Notes: generated by a model not told the origin, from the sequence alone. Positions 42,407 to 52,003 are shown, counted from the first letter of the stretch. The stretch is DNA of 64,000 nucleotides from Pararhodobacter zhoushanensis (GCF_003990445.1 NZ_REEZ01000003.1:218625-282624); one strand, 5' to 3'. Made by a program: numbers and translations.

Positions 42407-43714
42407 TTACGCCAGCATGGCCATCGGGTTCTCGAGGTTCTCGATGATCGCGGTGAGGAACTCGGCCCCCAGCGCACCATCGATGACCCGGTGATCGACC
42501 GAGAGGGTCATCGACATCACCGTCGCGACACCGATCGTGCCATCCGCCTTGACCACCGGCTGTTTCAGCCCCGCGCCCACGGCCAGGATCGAGCCATGCG
42601 GCGGGTTGATCACGGCGTCGAAATTCTCGATGCCGAACATGCCAAGGTTGGAGATCGCGAAGCTGCCGCCGACGTATTCATGCGGCGCGAGCTTGCGGTT
42701 GCGGGCGCGGGTGGCGAGGTCTTTCATCTCGGCCGAGAGGGCCGACAGCGATTTGAGATGCGAGTCCTTGATCACCGGCGTGAACAGCCCGCCATCGACC
42801 GCCACCGCCACCGCCACATCCGACGGCTTGAGCCGCAGGATCCGGTCGCTGGCCCAGACCGCATTGGCATCGGGCACTTTTTGCAGCGCCATGGCACAGG
42901 CCTTGATGATGAAGTCGTTCACCGAAAGCTTGACGCCCCGGCTTTCCAACTGGCCGTTGAGCTGCGCGCGGAAGGCCATCAGCGCGTCCAGCTGCACCGA
43001 GCGGCGCAGGTAGAAATGCGGGATGGTCTGCTTGGCTTCGGTCAGGCGGGCGGCAACGGTCTTGCGCATGCCGTCGAGCTTGACCTCTTCATAGGCGCGG
43101 CCCTCGAACATCTTCATGACCGTTTCAGCCGAAGCGCCGGTGGCCATCGCGGCTTTGGCCGGGGCGGCGGCAGCAGCCGGGGCCGCCTCAGCGGCAGGCG
43201 CGGCTTTCGGGCTGGCCGTTGCGCCCTCGACATCCGCCTTGACGATGCGGCCATGCGGGCCGGAACCCGTCACGGCCGTCAGATCGAGGCCCTTGTCCTT
43301 GGCGATGCGCCGCGCCAGCGGCGTGGCAAAGACGCGTTTGCCGTCGGCCACGGGCGCTGCCGGGGCGGCGGTCACCGCTTCGGCCTTGGTCTCGACTTTG
43401 GCTTCTGGCTTGGCCTCAGACCTGGCCGGAGCCGCCTCGGCCTTGGGCGCGCTGATGTCCGAGGCGCTTTCGCCCTCTTCCAGCAGCACGGCGATCAGGC
43501 TGTTGACCTTCACGCCTTCGGTCCCTTCGGCGATGACGATCTTGCCGATCGTGCCTTCGTCAACGGCCTCGAACTCCATCGTCGCCTTGTCGGTCTCGAT
43601 TTCAGCGATGACCATGCCAGAGGTGACGGTGTCGCCCTCTTTGACCAGCCATTTCGCCAGCGTGCCCTCCTCCATGGTGGGCGACAGCGCGGGCATCAGA
43701 ATTTCCACGGGCAT
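42407..43714 (-). CDS. pdhC: Pyruvate dehydrogenase complex E2, dihydrolipoamide acetyltransferase
   Basis: 435-aa E2 core enzyme. One lipoyl domain occupies residues 1-80, with the lipoylated lysine at about 43 in [12 protein letters not shown]. An Ala/Pro/Glu-rich linker and a peripheral-subunit-binding domain (about 128-170, [17 protein letters not shown] and [13 protein letters not shown]) follow. After a second linker comes the catalytic domain, ending in [15 protein letters not shown] (catalytic His near 408). AAGGAGG precedes the ATG. It is last of pdhA-pdhB-pdhC; the E3 gene is not in the window. Confidence 0.95.
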   Translation of the reverse strand: MPVEILMPALSPTMEEGTLAKWLVKEGDTVTSGMVIAEIETDKATMEFEAVDEGTIGKIVIAEGTEGVKVNSLIAVLLEEGESASDISAPKAEAAPARSEAKPEAKVETKAEAVTAAPAAPVADGKRVFATPLARRIAKDKGLDLTAVTGSGPHGRIVKADVEGATASPKAAPAAEAAPAAAAAPAKAAMATGASAETVMKMFEGRAYEEVKLDGMRKTVAARLTEAKQTIPHFYLRRSVQLDALMAFRAQLNGQLESRGVKLSVNDFIIKACAMALQKVPDANAVWASDRILRLKPSDVAVAVAVDGGLFTPVIKDSHLKSLSALSAEMKDLATRARNRKLAPHEYVGGSFAISNLGMFGIENFDAVINPPHGSILAVGAGLKQPVVKADGTIGVATVMSMTLSVDHRVIDGALGAEFLTAIIENLENPMAMLA

Positions 43715-43724
43715 GACGGCCTCC

Positions 43725-45095
43725 TTAGCGGTAGGTGACTTTGTGCACGGCTTCGACCACTTCGGCAGTGGTGATCAGCGCGAGCTTTTCAAGATTGGCG
43801 GCGTAGGGCATCGGCACATCCTTGCCGCACAGGTTGATCACCGGCGCGTCCAGATAGTCGAAGGCTTCCTGCATCACCACCGAGGTGATGAAGTTGCCGA
43901 CCGAGCTTTGCGGGAAACCCTCTTCCACGGTGACCAGACGGTTGGTCTTTTTCACCGAGTTCAGGATCGCCGCCGTGTCCATCGGGCGGATCGAGCGCAG
44001 GTCGATGACCTCGGCGTCGATACCGTCAGCGGCCAACTTTTCCGCCGCTTCCAGCGCGTAGGTCATGCCGATGCCGAAGCTGACGATGGTCACATCCTTG
44101 CCCTCGCGGGCGATGCGGGCCTTGCCGAGCGGGATGGTGAAATCATCCATATCCGGCACCTCGAAGGTGCGGCCATAGAGGATCTCGTTCTCAAGGAACA
44201 CCACCGGGTTGCCGTCGCGGATCGCCGACTTCAAGAGGCCCTTGGCGTCAGCGGCGGTGTAGGGCATCACCACTTTCAGGCCCGGAATGTGGCTGTACCA
44301 CGCCGCATAGCACTGGCTGTGCTGAGCACCCACGCGGGCCGCAGCGCCGTTGGGGCCGCGGAACACGATGGGGCAGGGCATCTGGCCGCCGGACATGTAG
44401 TTGGTCTTGGCGGCCGAGTTGATCAGGTGGTCGATGGCCTGCATGGCGAAGTTGAAGGTCATGAACTCGACAATCGGGTTCAGACCGCCCCAGGCCGCGC
44501 CGACGGCAAGGCCGGTGAACCCGGCTTCGGTGATCGGCGTGTCGACGACGCGCTTGGCACCGAATTCGTCCAGCAGACCCTGGCTGATCTTGTAAGCGCC
44601 CTGATACTCGCCGACTTCCTCGCCCATGAGAAACACGTTTTCATTGCCGCGCATCTCTTCGGCCATGGCCTCACGCAGGGCTTCGCGCACGGTCATCGAC
44701 TTCATCTTGGTGCCTTCTGGCCAGTCGGGCGTGACGGGCGCGGAAGGGGCAGCCGGGGCCGGAGCCTCGGCCGGTTTGGCGGTGGCGGGGGCAGCGGCGG
44801 GCGCGGCCTCGGCCTTGGGGGCAGCGGCCTCGACCCCTGCATCGGCACTGTCACCGTCTTCCAGCAGCACGGCGATCGGGTCGTTGACCTTCACGCCCTC
44901 GGTGCCTTCGGCAACCAGGAGCTTGCCCATCGTGCCTTCGTCGACGGCTTCGAATTCCATCGTCGCCTTGTCGGTCTCGATTTCAGCGATGATCATCCCC
45001 GAGGTGATGGTATCGCCTTCCTTTACCAGCCATTTGGCCAGCGTGCCCTCTTCCATCGTCGGCGAGAGGGCGGGCATCAAAATCTGAATGGCCAT
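43725..45095 (-). CDS. pdhB: Pyruvate dehydrogenase E1 beta subunit with N-terminal lipoyl domain
   Basis: 456-aa subunit. Residues 1-80 form a lipoyl domain nearly identical to that of PdhC, with Lys43 in [13 protein letters not shown] ~45-residue Ala/Pro linker comes next, then the transketolase-type E1b body ([22 protein letters not shown] near 133, then [14 protein letters not shown]). [20 protein letters not shown] and [13 protein letters not shown] follow. The fused lipoyl domain is a known trait of alphaproteobacterial PdhB. It binds the TPP-enzyme partner PdhA, just upstream. Confidence 0.95.
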   Translation of the reverse strand: MAIQILMPALSPTMEEGTLAKWLVKEGDTITSGMIIAEIETDKATMEFEAVDEGTMGKLLVAEGTEGVKVNDPIAVLLEDGDSADAGVEAAAPKAEAAPAAAPATAKPAEAPAPAAPSAPVTPDWPEGTKMKSMTVREALREAMAEEMRGNENVFLMGEEVGEYQGAYKISQGLLDEFGAKRVVDTPITEAGFTGLAVGAAWGGLNPIVEFMTFNFAMQAIDHLINSAAKTNYMSGGQMPCPIVFRGPNGAAARVGAQHSQCYAAWYSHIPGLKVVMPYTAADAKGLLKSAIRDGNPVVFLENEILYGRTFEVPDMDDFTIPLGKARIAREGKDVTIVSFGIGMTYALEAAEKLAADGIDAEVIDLRSIRPMDTAAILNSVKKTNRLVTVEEGFPQSSVGNFITSVVMQEAFDYLDAPVINLCGKDVPMPYAANLEKLALITTAEVVEAVHKVTYR

Positions 45096-45108
45096 TGAGT
45101 GTCCTCCC

Positions 45109-46098
45109 TCAGGCGTAGATGTCGGTCCAAAGCTCGGAAACGTCCGGCTCGGGGCTTTCTTTCGAGAATTCAGCGGCTTCGTTGACGATGGCCTTGATCT
45201 CTTTGTCGATGGCTTTCAGATCCTCGTCCGAGGCCAGACCGCCGGTCATCAGCATCTCGCGCACCCGCTCGATGGCGTCACGCTCGCTGCGCATTTTTTC
45301 GACTTCCTCGCGGGTCCGGTATTTGGCCGGGTCCGACATCGAGTGACCGCGGTAACGATAGGTCATCATTTCAAGGATATAGGGGCCATCGCCCGCACGG
45401 CAGGCCGCAACGGCTTTTTCAGCGGCGGCTTTGACCGCCAGCACGTCCATGCCGTCAACCGACTCGCCCTTGATGCCGTAGGCCGCGCCGCGTTCCCACA
45501 GGTTGGGGGATTTGGTCGAGCGCTTGTTCGAGGTGCCCATGGCGTATTGGTTGTTCTCGATCACATAGACGACCGGGAGGTTCCACAGCTCGGCCATGTT
45601 GTAGCTCTCATAGACCTGGCCCTGGTTCGCAGCGCCGTCGCCGAAATAGACGAAGGTGACGTTGTCATTGCCCTTGTACTTGTCGGCAAAGCCGAGGCCC
45701 GTGCCCAGCGGCACCTGCGCGCCGACGATGCCATGGCCGCCGTAGAAATGCTTCTCTTTCGAGAACATGTGCATCGAGCCGCCCTTGCCCTTGGAGTAGC
45801 CTCCAGACCGGCCGGTCAGCTCTGACATCACACCTTTGGGATCCATCCCCGCGACCAGCATGTGACCGTGGTCACGGTAGCTGGTGATGCGTTTGTCGCC
45901 CTCTTTCGCGGCAGCCTCAAGGCCGACGACGACGGCTTCCTGGCCGATATAGAGGTGGCAGAAACCGCCAATCAGACCCATGCCATAGAGCTGGCCGGCC
46001 TTTTCCTCGAATCGCCGGATCAGCAGCATTTCACGGTAATACTTAAGCAGTTCTTCCCCCGAGATGTTTGATTTCTCGGTCGTTTTTCTCGCAGCCAT
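45109..46098 (-). CDS. pdhA: Pyruvate dehydrogenase E1 alpha subunit
   Basis: 329-aa TPP-dependent subunit that decarboxylates pyruvate. The N terminus [39 protein letters not shown] is classical. The TPP/Mg motif begins [17 protein letters not shown] near residue 155 and ends at [10 protein letters not shown]. The phosphorylation-loop-like region [11 protein letters not shown] is present. GGGGAGG lies before the ATG. A GTTTA/TAAAC dyad sits about 30-43 bases upstream. It heads the pdhA-pdhB-pdhC operon. Confidence 0.96.
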   Translation of the reverse strand: MAARKTTEKSNISGEELLKYYREMLLIRRFEEKAGQLYGMGLIGGFCHLYIGQEAVVVGLEAAAKEGDKRITSYRDHGHMLVAGMDPKGVMSELTGRSGGYSKGKGGSMHMFSKEKHFYGGHGIVGAQVPLGTGLGFADKYKGNDNVTFVYFGDGAANQGQVYESYNMAELWNLPVVYVIENNQYAMGTSNKRSTKSPNLWERGAAYGIKGESVDGMDVLAVKAAAEKAVAACRAGDGPYILEMMTYRYRGHSMSDPAKYRTREEVEKMRSERDAIERVREMLMTGGLASDEDLKAIDKEIKAIVNEAAEFSKESPEPDVSELWTDIYA

Positions 46099-46127
46099 CG
46101 GCGCCTCCCCTGGTCGCGTCGGGAATA

Positions 46128-46141
46128 GTTTAACACTAAAC
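46128..46141 (-). promoter_or_regulatory. GTTTA-N4-TAAAC dyad in the pdhA leader
   Basis: Perfect 5-bp inverted repeat (GTTTAACACTAAAC) in an A/T-rich patch 30-43 bp before the pdhA ATG, where a promoter or operator is expected. The regulator is unknown; no regulator gene is adjacent. Confidence 0.45.
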
Positions 46142-46235
46142 CATTTATTACACGAAACCCTCCAAAAAAGCGAGTGCGAATTCCCACCCGCTCGTGCAGG
46201 GCACGGCAGAGGGCCAGCCTAACATGAAAATCGGA

Positions 46236-46544
46236 TCAGCGAAGGACGATCTCGTCGCCACGCACATAGCCCAGCACATCGCGGGCTTGCTGGTCCAGCA
46301 GGTCGAGATCCAGATACTGGTCTGACAACCGGCGCGTGTTGTTTTCGAGAACCACCAGATCGGCGGCAAGCCGGTCCCGTTCATCGCGCAACTGTGCGGC
46401 ATCGGCGTCGATCTGGATGCGGCGGAACAACCCGTATTCCCCCTGCACGGCGGCAAAGGTCAGGTACACGCCGAAGGTTCCGGCGATGGCGTAGAAGATA
46501 ACCGGGGTAAACCGGGGGCGTTTGCGGTTCATACTGCTGCTCAT
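46236..46544 (-). CDS. FtsB/DivIC-type septum formation initiator protein
   Basis: 102-aa bitopic protein. A basic cytoplasmic tail (NRKRPRF) precedes one membrane helix (residues 14-33) and then a coiled coil (IQIDADAAQLRDERDRLAADLVVLENNTRRL). This matches FtsB-like divisome proteins, which bridge FtsL and FtsQ. Translation could begin at residue 5 (MNRKRP). It lies upstream of pdhA in the same direction, separated by 137 bp. Confidence 0.85.
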   Translation of the reverse strand: MSSSMNRKRPRFTPVIFYAIAGTFGVYLTFAAVQGEYGLFRRIQIDADAAQLRDERDRLAADLVVLENNTRRLSDQYLDLDLLDQQARDVLGYVRGDEIVLR

Positions 46545-46695
46545 GGCCTCTGAACGGGCCTTTCGCGCAGTGTGCCACAGCGCGGCGACAAAAGGAATCC
46601 CCCGTTCGCTCCGGCGGCACGCCGACGCCGACGCGGGGTTATGCTTGCCCGACTCAACCTGCCGGGGGCACCGTTCGGATCAAAGGGAGACAGCC

Positions 46696-48291
46696 ATGAC
46701 AGACGCCCCCGCCAGCGCCCCGCGCAGTGATCTGCGCACGCATGAGGTGTTCAACCAGCCGACGCCTGGTTTCCGTGACCCTTGGGCCGCCGACCGCAGC
46801 CTGCGCCGGATCGTGGGGGAGGATGCAGATCTGGCCGCGTTGGGCGCGGCCTTGGGTTCGCCCGAGATGCGCGAAGCGGCGCACGATGCCCAGACCCGGC
46901 TGCCCGAGTTTCGCCCCTTTGACCGCACTGGTCGTCGCATTGACGAGGTCCACTTCCATCCCGGCTATCACACGTTGATGACGCTGGGGCTTGAGGCCGG
47001 CTATGCGGCAACCGCCTGGGACGGGACGGGCAGCCACCTCAGGCATTCCGCGATCAACTACATGGTCAGTCAGATCGAACCGGGCGTCTGCTGCCCGATG
47101 ACCATGACCTACGCGGCCGTTCCCGCGCTCGCCGCTGACGCTGACCTCGCCGCCCTTTGGCAACCCCGGCTGACCGCGCGGGCCTATGACCCGGCGATGA
47201 TCTCGGTGGATCGCAAGGGCGCTGCGACGCTGGGCATGGCGATGACCGAAAAGCAGGGCGGCTCGGATGTGCGGGCCAATTCAACAAGGGCGGAACCTGA
47301 CGGCGAGGGCCATCGCCTTTTCGGTCACAAATGGTTCTGCTCGGCGCCGATGTGCGACGGCTTCCTGACACTGGCGCAACTGCCCGAGGGGCTGACGTGC
47401 TTCCTGGTCCCCCGCTGGCTGCCCGACGGCACGCGCAATCCGTTCACTATCCTGCGGCTGAAAGACAAGCTGGGGAACAAGGCCAACGCGTCCTCGGAAA
47501 TCGAATACGACGGCACCTATGCCCAGCGGCTGGGCGCGCCGGGCAGGGGGGTGCAGACGATCATCGAGATGGTGCATCACACCCGGCTCGATACCGCGAT
47601 GGCCCCCGCTGGCCTGATGCGCTCGGCCTTAGGCGAGGCGCTGCACTGGGCGCGCGGGCGGACGGTGTTTCAGAAACGGCTGGTCGATCAGCCGCTGATG
47701 CAGGCGGTGCTGGCCGATCTGGCGCTGGAGGCCGAAGGCGCGCTGCTGCTTGCGCTGGATGTGGCGCAGGCCTTCGATGATCCGGCGCGCCGGCCCTATG
47801 CGCGGCTGGCCGTGGCGCTGGCGAAATTTGCCTCAAACAAGGCCGCGCCGGGGATGATTTATGAATGTATGGAGTGCCTTGGCGGCATGGGCTACGTCGA
47901 GGACACGCCGCTGCCGATGCTCTACCGCGAGGCCCCGCTTAACTCGATCTGGGAAGGGTCGGGCAATGTGATCTGCCTCGACATCCTGCGCACTCTGGCG
48001 CGCGAACCCGACGCGGGCGCGCAGCTGAACGCGCGGCTGGACGCGGCGCGGGGGCTGGACGGGCGCTTTGACGCGGCTTTGAGCGCGCACCGCGACCGCT
48101 GGCCCGGTCTGCCGCCCGAGGCACAGGCGCGCTGGTTCGCCGAGTCGCTGGCGGCGCTGTTGACCGGCGCGGTGATGCTGGCCGACAGCCCGCTGGCGGG
48201 CGAATGGCTGGCGGTACGGATGGATGCGCGGGGCCGGGTGGCGGGGGCAGTGGGACCGCTGGATACCGAGGCGATCCTCGACGCGGTGTGA
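46696..48291 (+). CDS. AidB-like acyl-CoA dehydrogenase family protein
   Basis: 531-aa flavoprotein close in length and architecture to E. coli AidB (about 541 aa). The N terminus THEVFNQPTPGFRDPWAADRSLR is typical, then MAMTEKQGGSDVRANSTRA (FAD-binding strand) near 178. EYDGTYAQRLGAPGRGVQTI and YECMECLGGMGYVEDTPLPMLYREAPLNSIWEGSGNV near 395-430 follow. AidB binds DNA and limits alkylation damage; whether this one does, or acts as an acyl-CoA dehydrogenase, cannot be decided. AGGGAGA precedes ATG 46696. It is divergent from the ftsB-like gene. Confidence 0.88.
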   Translation: MTDAPASAPRSDLRTHEVFNQPTPGFRDPWAADRSLRRIVGEDADLAALGAALGSPEMREAAHDAQTRLPEFRPFDRTGRRIDEVHFHPGYHTLMTLGLEAGYAATAWDGTGSHLRHSAINYMVSQIEPGVCCPMTMTYAAVPALAADADLAALWQPRLTARAYDPAMISVDRKGAATLGMAMTEKQGGSDVRANSTRAEPDGEGHRLFGHKWFCSAPMCDGFLTLAQLPEGLTCFLVPRWLPDGTRNPFTILRLKDKLGNKANASSEIEYDGTYAQRLGAPGRGVQTIIEMVHHTRLDTAMAPAGLMRSALGEALHWARGRTVFQKRLVDQPLMQAVLADLALEAEGALLLALDVAQAFDDPARRPYARLAVALAKFASNKAAPGMIYECMECLGGMGYVEDTPLPMLYREAPLNSIWEGSGNVICLDILRTLAREPDAGAQLNARLDAARGLDGRFDAALSAHRDRWPGLPPEAQARWFAESLAALLTGAVMLADSPLAGEWLAVRMDARGRVAGAVGPLDTEAILDAV

Positions 48292-48311
48292 GGATGGCTG
48301 TCCCCGGTTCC

Positions 48312-48370
48312 GGTGGGGTGGAACCCCACCCTACGGTGCGCCGGGGCGTAGGGTGGGGTTTCACCCCACC
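48312..48370. repeat. REP/BIME-like paired palindrome 1
   Basis: Two 24-bp arms (48312-48335 and 48347-48370) are inverted copies of each other, matching at 23 of 24 positions. Each arm is itself a hairpin (GGTGGGG / CCCCACC). Each has a GTAG tetranucleotide at its inner base, the hallmark of REP sequences recognised by RAYT transposases. It lies between the convergent AidB-like gene and a small membrane protein gene. Confidence 0.7.
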
Positions 48371-48379
48371 GCCTATCCT

Positions 48380-48748
48380 TCAGAAATGCGCCTTGGGTTC
48401 GTCGGGCTTACCCGCCGCCAGGGCGAACAGCCCACCCACCAGACAGAACCCGATCGGGAACATGGTGAACACGCCGAACCCGAAGGCCACATAAAAAAGC
48501 CCCGCCGCGACCAGCATCAGCACGCCGCCCCAAAGTGCCCGCACCCGCGCCATCGCCCCGCCCGCTATCGCCAGAAGGGGGCCAAGGAAACTGGCCAGCC
48601 GGATCATCTGCACATCGTGAACCTGGCCGAAGAACTGGCTCACTTCCTGATGGGTCTCGGTCAGCACCGTGTAGCCATAGCTGAAGAAGCCGACGATCAT
48701 CGCCAGAAGGCCGCCGATGATGCCCAGAATCAGGGCTGCGTTGCGCAT
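48380..48748 (-). CDS. Small membrane protein of unknown function
   Basis: 122-aa protein with four hydrophobic segments (about residues 5-27, 48-66, 70-90 and 94-113) and a short polar C terminus KPDEPKAHF. The first loop, TETHQEVSQFFGQVHDVQMIR, is the only polar region of any size. I do not recognise the family. It is transcribed alone on the minus strand, 91 bp from the YafY-type regulator gene in the same direction. Confidence 0.7.
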   Translation of the reverse strand: MRNAALILGIIGGLLAMIVGFFSYGYTVLTETHQEVSQFFGQVHDVQMIRLASFLGPLLAIAGGAMARVRALWGGVLMLVAAGLFYVAFGFGVFTMFPIGFCLVGGLFALAAGKPDEPKAHF

Positions 48749-48839
48749 GTCTCAGACCTCAAAACTGCCGCGCCGCTCACCGTGCCGCACGGGATCGCAG
48801 ATAGGGGCTGCACGGCCCCCGGTTCAAGAGCAAGCGACA

Positions 48840-49193
48840 TCACGGTTCCCCCAGCCCGGCCTGCGGCAACAGCGTGGCGATCTTGTAGAGCAGCGTTTTC
48901 GCTGCCCGCGCGCGCGGATGCGTCGGGTCATCGGCAATGGCGCGCAGCGCCTCGCCCAGCACCCCGGCCTCGTCCTGCGTCAGCGCGGTCGGCGGCAGTA
49001 CCAGCGGCGTGCGCAGGATATAGCCCAGACCCCGCTCACCCTCGACCGGGATACCTGTGGCCGCCATCATCGCCATGTCGCGCCAGATCGTGCGGGTCGA
49101 GACCCCCATGGTCCGACCCAGCTCATCCGCCGTATGCAGCTTGCCGTCGCGCAGGATCTGCACCAGGTCGTAAAGTCGCTGATCGCGGTTCAT
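48840..49193 (-). CDS. YafY-type HTH transcriptional regulator without WYL domain
   Basis: 117-aa protein. The winged helix-turn-helix (residues 3-60) reads RLYDLVQILRDGKLHTADELGRTMGVSTRTIWRDMAMMAATGIPVEGERGLGYIL, as in YafY/DeoR-like proteins. The C-terminal WYL ligand domain of full-length members (about 230+ aa) is absent; a short helical tail ends the protein. An 18-bp dyad just upstream of the start is a likely autoregulatory site. It is divergent from tatA. Confidence 0.85.
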   Translation of the reverse strand: MNRDQRLYDLVQILRDGKLHTADELGRTMGVSTRTIWRDMAMMAATGIPVEGERGLGYILRTPLVLPPTALTQDEAGVLGEALRAIADDPTHPRARAAKTLLYKIATLLPQAGLGEP

Positions 49194-49206
49194 CGCGCAC
49201 CCCCAA

Positions 49207-49224
49207 CTGACAAAATACTGTCAG
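49207..49224. promoter_or_regulatory. CTGACA-N6-TGTCAG operator candidate
   Basis: Perfect 6-bp inverted repeat lying 14-31 bp upstream of the regulator's ATG, in the tatA-divergent gap. The position and symmetry suit autoregulation by the YafY-type HTH protein. Control of tatABC is possible but less likely, as the site is about 100 bp from the tatA start. Confidence 0.55.
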
Positions 49225-49321
49225 CAGAGCCGCAGCGCCACCCCATTCGACCCTTTGATCGGCCCCCAATGCGCAATAAACCTGCCTCATCGAATTGCTA
49301 TCAACCCAAGGAGAGTGACGC

Positions 49322-49552
49322 ATGGGTCTGACCAATATCGGCCTTCCCGGCCTGCTTCTCATCGCTGTCGTGGTTCTGGTCATGTTCGGGCGCGGCAAAG
49401 TCGCTGGCCTGATGGGCGAAGTCGGCAAGGGCATCACTGCCTTCAAGCGCGGCATCAAGGACGGCAGCGAAGAGCTGGAAAACCAGCGCGACGCTGATGC
49501 GAGCGCTGATACTGCCCGCGACGTGACCCCCACCAACCGCGACAACGCCTGA
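49322..49552 (+). CDS. tatA: Sec-independent protein translocase subunit TatA
   Basis: 76-aa protein forming the Tat pore. A short N-terminal membrane helix (GLPGLLLIAVVVLVMF) is followed by the conserved FGRGKVAGLMGEVGKGITAFKRG hinge and amphipathic helix, then a polar tail. AAGGAGAG precedes the ATG. It is first of the tatA-tatB-tatC unit, which exports folded cofactor-containing proteins. Confidence 0.95.
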   Translation: MGLTNIGLPGLLLIAVVVLVMFGRGKVAGLMGEVGKGITAFKRGIKDGSEELENQRDADASADTARDVTPTNRDNA

Positions 49553-49583
49553 CCCTTCACGGTCGGCAACAAGGAGCGGGTCT

Positions 49584-50195
49584 ATGTTGGACATCGGCTG
49601 GTCTGAAATGCTGGTGGTTGGCGTTGTGGCGCTGATCGTGGTGGGTCCGAAAGACCTGCCAAAGATGTTCCACACGCTGGGCGAAATCACCGGCAAGGCC
49701 AAAGGCATGGCGCGCGAGTTTCAGCGCGCGATGGACGTTGCGGCCAAGGAGACGGGCGTTAACGATCTGGTCAAGGACTTCAAGCGCACGACCTCAGGGG
49801 CGAGCATCAAGGAAGCCGCCGGGTTCGATGACATCGAAAAAGAGTTCCGTGACATTGGCCGCACGGGCAAACCCGCCGCGCAGACCAAGGCCAACGCCAA
49901 GCCGGGCATGACGCCGATCGAGGTGGCACCCGTCGCCAAGCCCGTCGATGTCGAGCCTGACGAAGCGTCGGCTGACGAGGTCGAGGCGCAGTCTCATGAT
50001 GCCGATCTGGCCGCCCGCAACGCAGCCGCCTCGGCCACCGAGGCCGAACGCATCAAGCGCGCCAAAAAGGCCGAGGCCGCGCGTCTGAAAGCCGCCGAAC
50101 TGCGCGCGCAGCGTGACGCCGAAGCCGCTGCCGCTGCGCCGGCGCGCCCTGAACCTTCGAGCGAGCCTGAACCCTCGAGCAAGACCGAGTCCTGA
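49584..50195 (+). CDS. tatB: Sec-independent protein translocase subunit TatB
   Basis: 203-aa membrane protein. [26 protein letters not shown] at the N terminus, with the E-to-G-P-K hinge, is classical TatB. The amphipathic helix [25 protein letters not shown] and a long Ala/Glu/Lys-rich cytoplasmic tail follow, ending in the repeated [10 protein letters not shown] pattern. It forms the substrate receptor with TatC. AAGGAG lies before the ATG, 31 bp after tatA. Confidence 0.95.
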   Translation: MLDIGWSEMLVVGVVALIVVGPKDLPKMFHTLGEITGKAKGMAREFQRAMDVAAKETGVNDLVKDFKRTTSGASIKEAAGFDDIEKEFRDIGRTGKPAAQTKANAKPGMTPIEVAPVAKPVDVEPDEASADEVEAQSHDADLAARNAAASATEAERIKRAKKAEAARLKAAELRAQRDAEAAAAAPARPEPSSEPEPSSKTES

Positions 50196-50197
50196 GC

Positions 50198-51085
50198 ATG
50201 GCCAAGTCAACCACACCTGACGATATCGACGACAGCTCGGCCCCGCTGATCGAGCATCTGGCCGAGCTGCGCAACCGGATCATCAAGTCGCTGGTCGCTT
50301 TCGTGATCGCGATGTTGCTGTGCTTCATGGTCTGGAACCCGATCTTCAACTTCCTGACCCAGCCGCTCTGTGACGCGCTGGAATCGCAAGGGCAAGCCTG
50401 TAACCTCGTGCTGATCCAGCTGCAGGAAGGTTTCTTTGTCGCCGTCAACATCGCCATGCTGGGCGGCTTCGTGCTGGCCTTCCCGGTGATCGCGTTCCAG
50501 CTGTGGCGCTTTGTGGCGCCGGGCCTCTACAAGACGGAAAAGAATGCGTTCTTGCCGTTTCTTGTCGCCTCGCCGCTGATGTTCTTTCTGGGCGCCGCCT
50601 TCGCTTATTACGTGATCATGCCGATGGGCTACACGTTCTTTCTGGGCTTCCAGCAATTCGGTATGGACGGGGCAGGGCCGGTAACGACCGCCCCTGACGC
50701 CATCGCCGATCCGCAAGGCGCGATTGAATCGCTCCAGCGTGCGGGCATCGCGTTTCAGGGCTCGGTCAATGAATACCTGTCGCTGACCACCAAATTCATC
50801 ATCGCCTTTGGCCTGTGCTTCCAGCTTCCGGTCCTGCTGACGTTGATGGGCAAAGCCGGGCTGATCTCGGCTGACGCCCTGCGGCGCGGGCGCAAATGGG
50901 CGGTCGTCGGCATCCTGACGCTGGCCGCCGTGGCCACGCCGCCGGATGTGATTTCGCAGATCGTGCTGTTTTGCGTGGTCTACATGCTCTACGAGATTTC
51001 GGTGATCCTGGTCACCCGCGTCGAGAAGAAGCGCAACGCTGACCTGATGGCCGAAGGCCTCCTGGACCCCGAAGATCTGGAATGA
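50198..51085 (+). CDS. tatC: Sec-independent protein translocase subunit TatC
   Basis: 295-aa six-helix membrane receptor for twin-arginine signal peptides. The N terminus [19 protein letters not shown] carries the conserved EHLxELRxR signal-binding motif. [20 protein letters not shown] and the [19 protein letters not shown] helix follow. The segment [25 protein letters not shown] near residues 165-190 is an enlarged periplasmic loop. It starts 2 bp after tatB and its stop overlaps the DUF815 gene. Confidence 0.95.
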   Translation: MAKSTTPDDIDDSSAPLIEHLAELRNRIIKSLVAFVIAMLLCFMVWNPIFNFLTQPLCDALESQGQACNLVLIQLQEGFFVAVNIAMLGGFVLAFPVIAFQLWRFVAPGLYKTEKNAFLPFLVASPLMFFLGAAFAYYVIMPMGYTFFLGFQQFGMDGAGPVTTAPDAIADPQGAIESLQRAGIAFQGSVNEYLSLTTKFIIAFGLCFQLPVLLTLMGKAGLISADALRRGRKWAVVGILTLAAVATPPDVISQIVLFCVVYMLYEISVILVTRVEKKRNADLMAEGLLDPEDLE

Positions 51086-51924
51086 CCGACCTGCTGTTGA
51101 CCCGTATCGCCGAGGCGCTCGAGCGTCTCAGCCCCGCACCTGCGCCCGCCCCGGATTTTTCCGGGGCCGACGCCTTTGTGTGGCACACTGCGCCTGACCG
51201 GCTGGAACCCGTCGCCCGCGTGAACCGCGTGCCGCTGGCGCTGCTCAAGGGGATCGGCCGGGTCCGCGACATCCTGCTGGAGAACACCCTGCAGTTCGCG
51301 CGCGGTTATGGGGCCAACAATGCGCTGCTCTGGGGCTCGCGCGGGATGGGGAAATCGTCGCTGGTCAAGGCGATCCATGCCGAGGTGCTGGCGCAGGGCC
51401 TGCCCTGCACGCTGGTCGAGATCCAGCGCGAGGATCTGCCCTCGGTCGGACGCCTGCTGAACCATCTGCGCGGCGCGCCCGAGCGGCGGTTCGTGCTGTT
51501 TTGCGATGACCTCAGCTTCAGCCACGACGACACGCATTACAAATCGCTCAAAGCCGTGCTGGATGGCGGGCTTGAGGGACGGCCGGATAACGTGCTGCTC
51601 TACGCGACGTCCAACCGCCGCCACCTGATGCCGCGCGACATGATCGAGAACGAGCGCTCGACGGCGATTTCGCCTGCGGAAGCGGTCGAGGAGAAGGTCT
51701 CGCTTTCGGACCGGTTCGGGCTGTGGCTGGGCTTTCATCCCTGCACGCAGGACGATTATCTGGCGATGATCGACGGCTATGTCGGCGAGTATGGCCTGAC
51801 CGTGGACCCCGAGGTGCTGCGCGCCGAGGCGATCGAATGGCAAGCCACGCGCGGGGGGCGCTCGGGCCGCGTCGCCTGGCAGTTCTTCTGCGATCTGGCC
51901 GGGCGGATGGGCAAGGCGATCTGA
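51082..51924 (+). CDS. DUF815 AAA-type ATP-binding protein
   Basis: 280-aa predicted ATPase of the DUF815 (COG2607) family. The P-loop is [20 protein letters not shown] near residue 76. [30 protein letters not shown] near 137-166 gives a Walker B-like acidic pair, and [17 protein letters not shown] carries the sensor-like Asn/Arg. The substrate is unknown. The ATGA overlap with tatC shows translational coupling, suggesting, without proof, a link to protein export or maturation. Confidence 0.88.
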   Translation: MTDLLLTRIAEALERLSPAPAPAPDFSGADAFVWHTAPDRLEPVARVNRVPLALLKGIGRVRDILLENTLQFARGYGANNALLWGSRGMGKSSLVKAIHAEVLAQGLPCTLVEIQREDLPSVGRLLNHLRGAPERRFVLFCDDLSFSHDDTHYKSLKAVLDGGLEGRPDNVLLYATSNRRHLMPRDMIENERSTAISPAEAVEEKVSLSDRFGLWLGFHPCTQDDYLAMIDGYVGEYGLTVDPEVLRAEAIEWQATRGGRSGRVAWQFFCDLAGRMGKAI

Positions 51925-51928
51925 CGCA

Positions 51929-52003
51929 CGGTGCGCTGAAGCGCACCCTACACCGGTCGGAACCGCCGTCGCTTGTCGGGGTAGGGTGCGCTTCAGCGCA
52001 CCG
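51929..52003. repeat. REP/BIME-like paired palindrome 2
   Basis: Two perfect 23-bp inverted arms (51929-51951 and 51981-52003) are separated by 29 bp. Each arm is a hairpin (GGTGCGC / GCGCACC, TTCA-type loop) with GTAG at its inner base. The design is the same as at 48312 but with a different stem sequence. It abuts the DUF1499 stop codon between two convergent genes. Confidence 0.75.
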
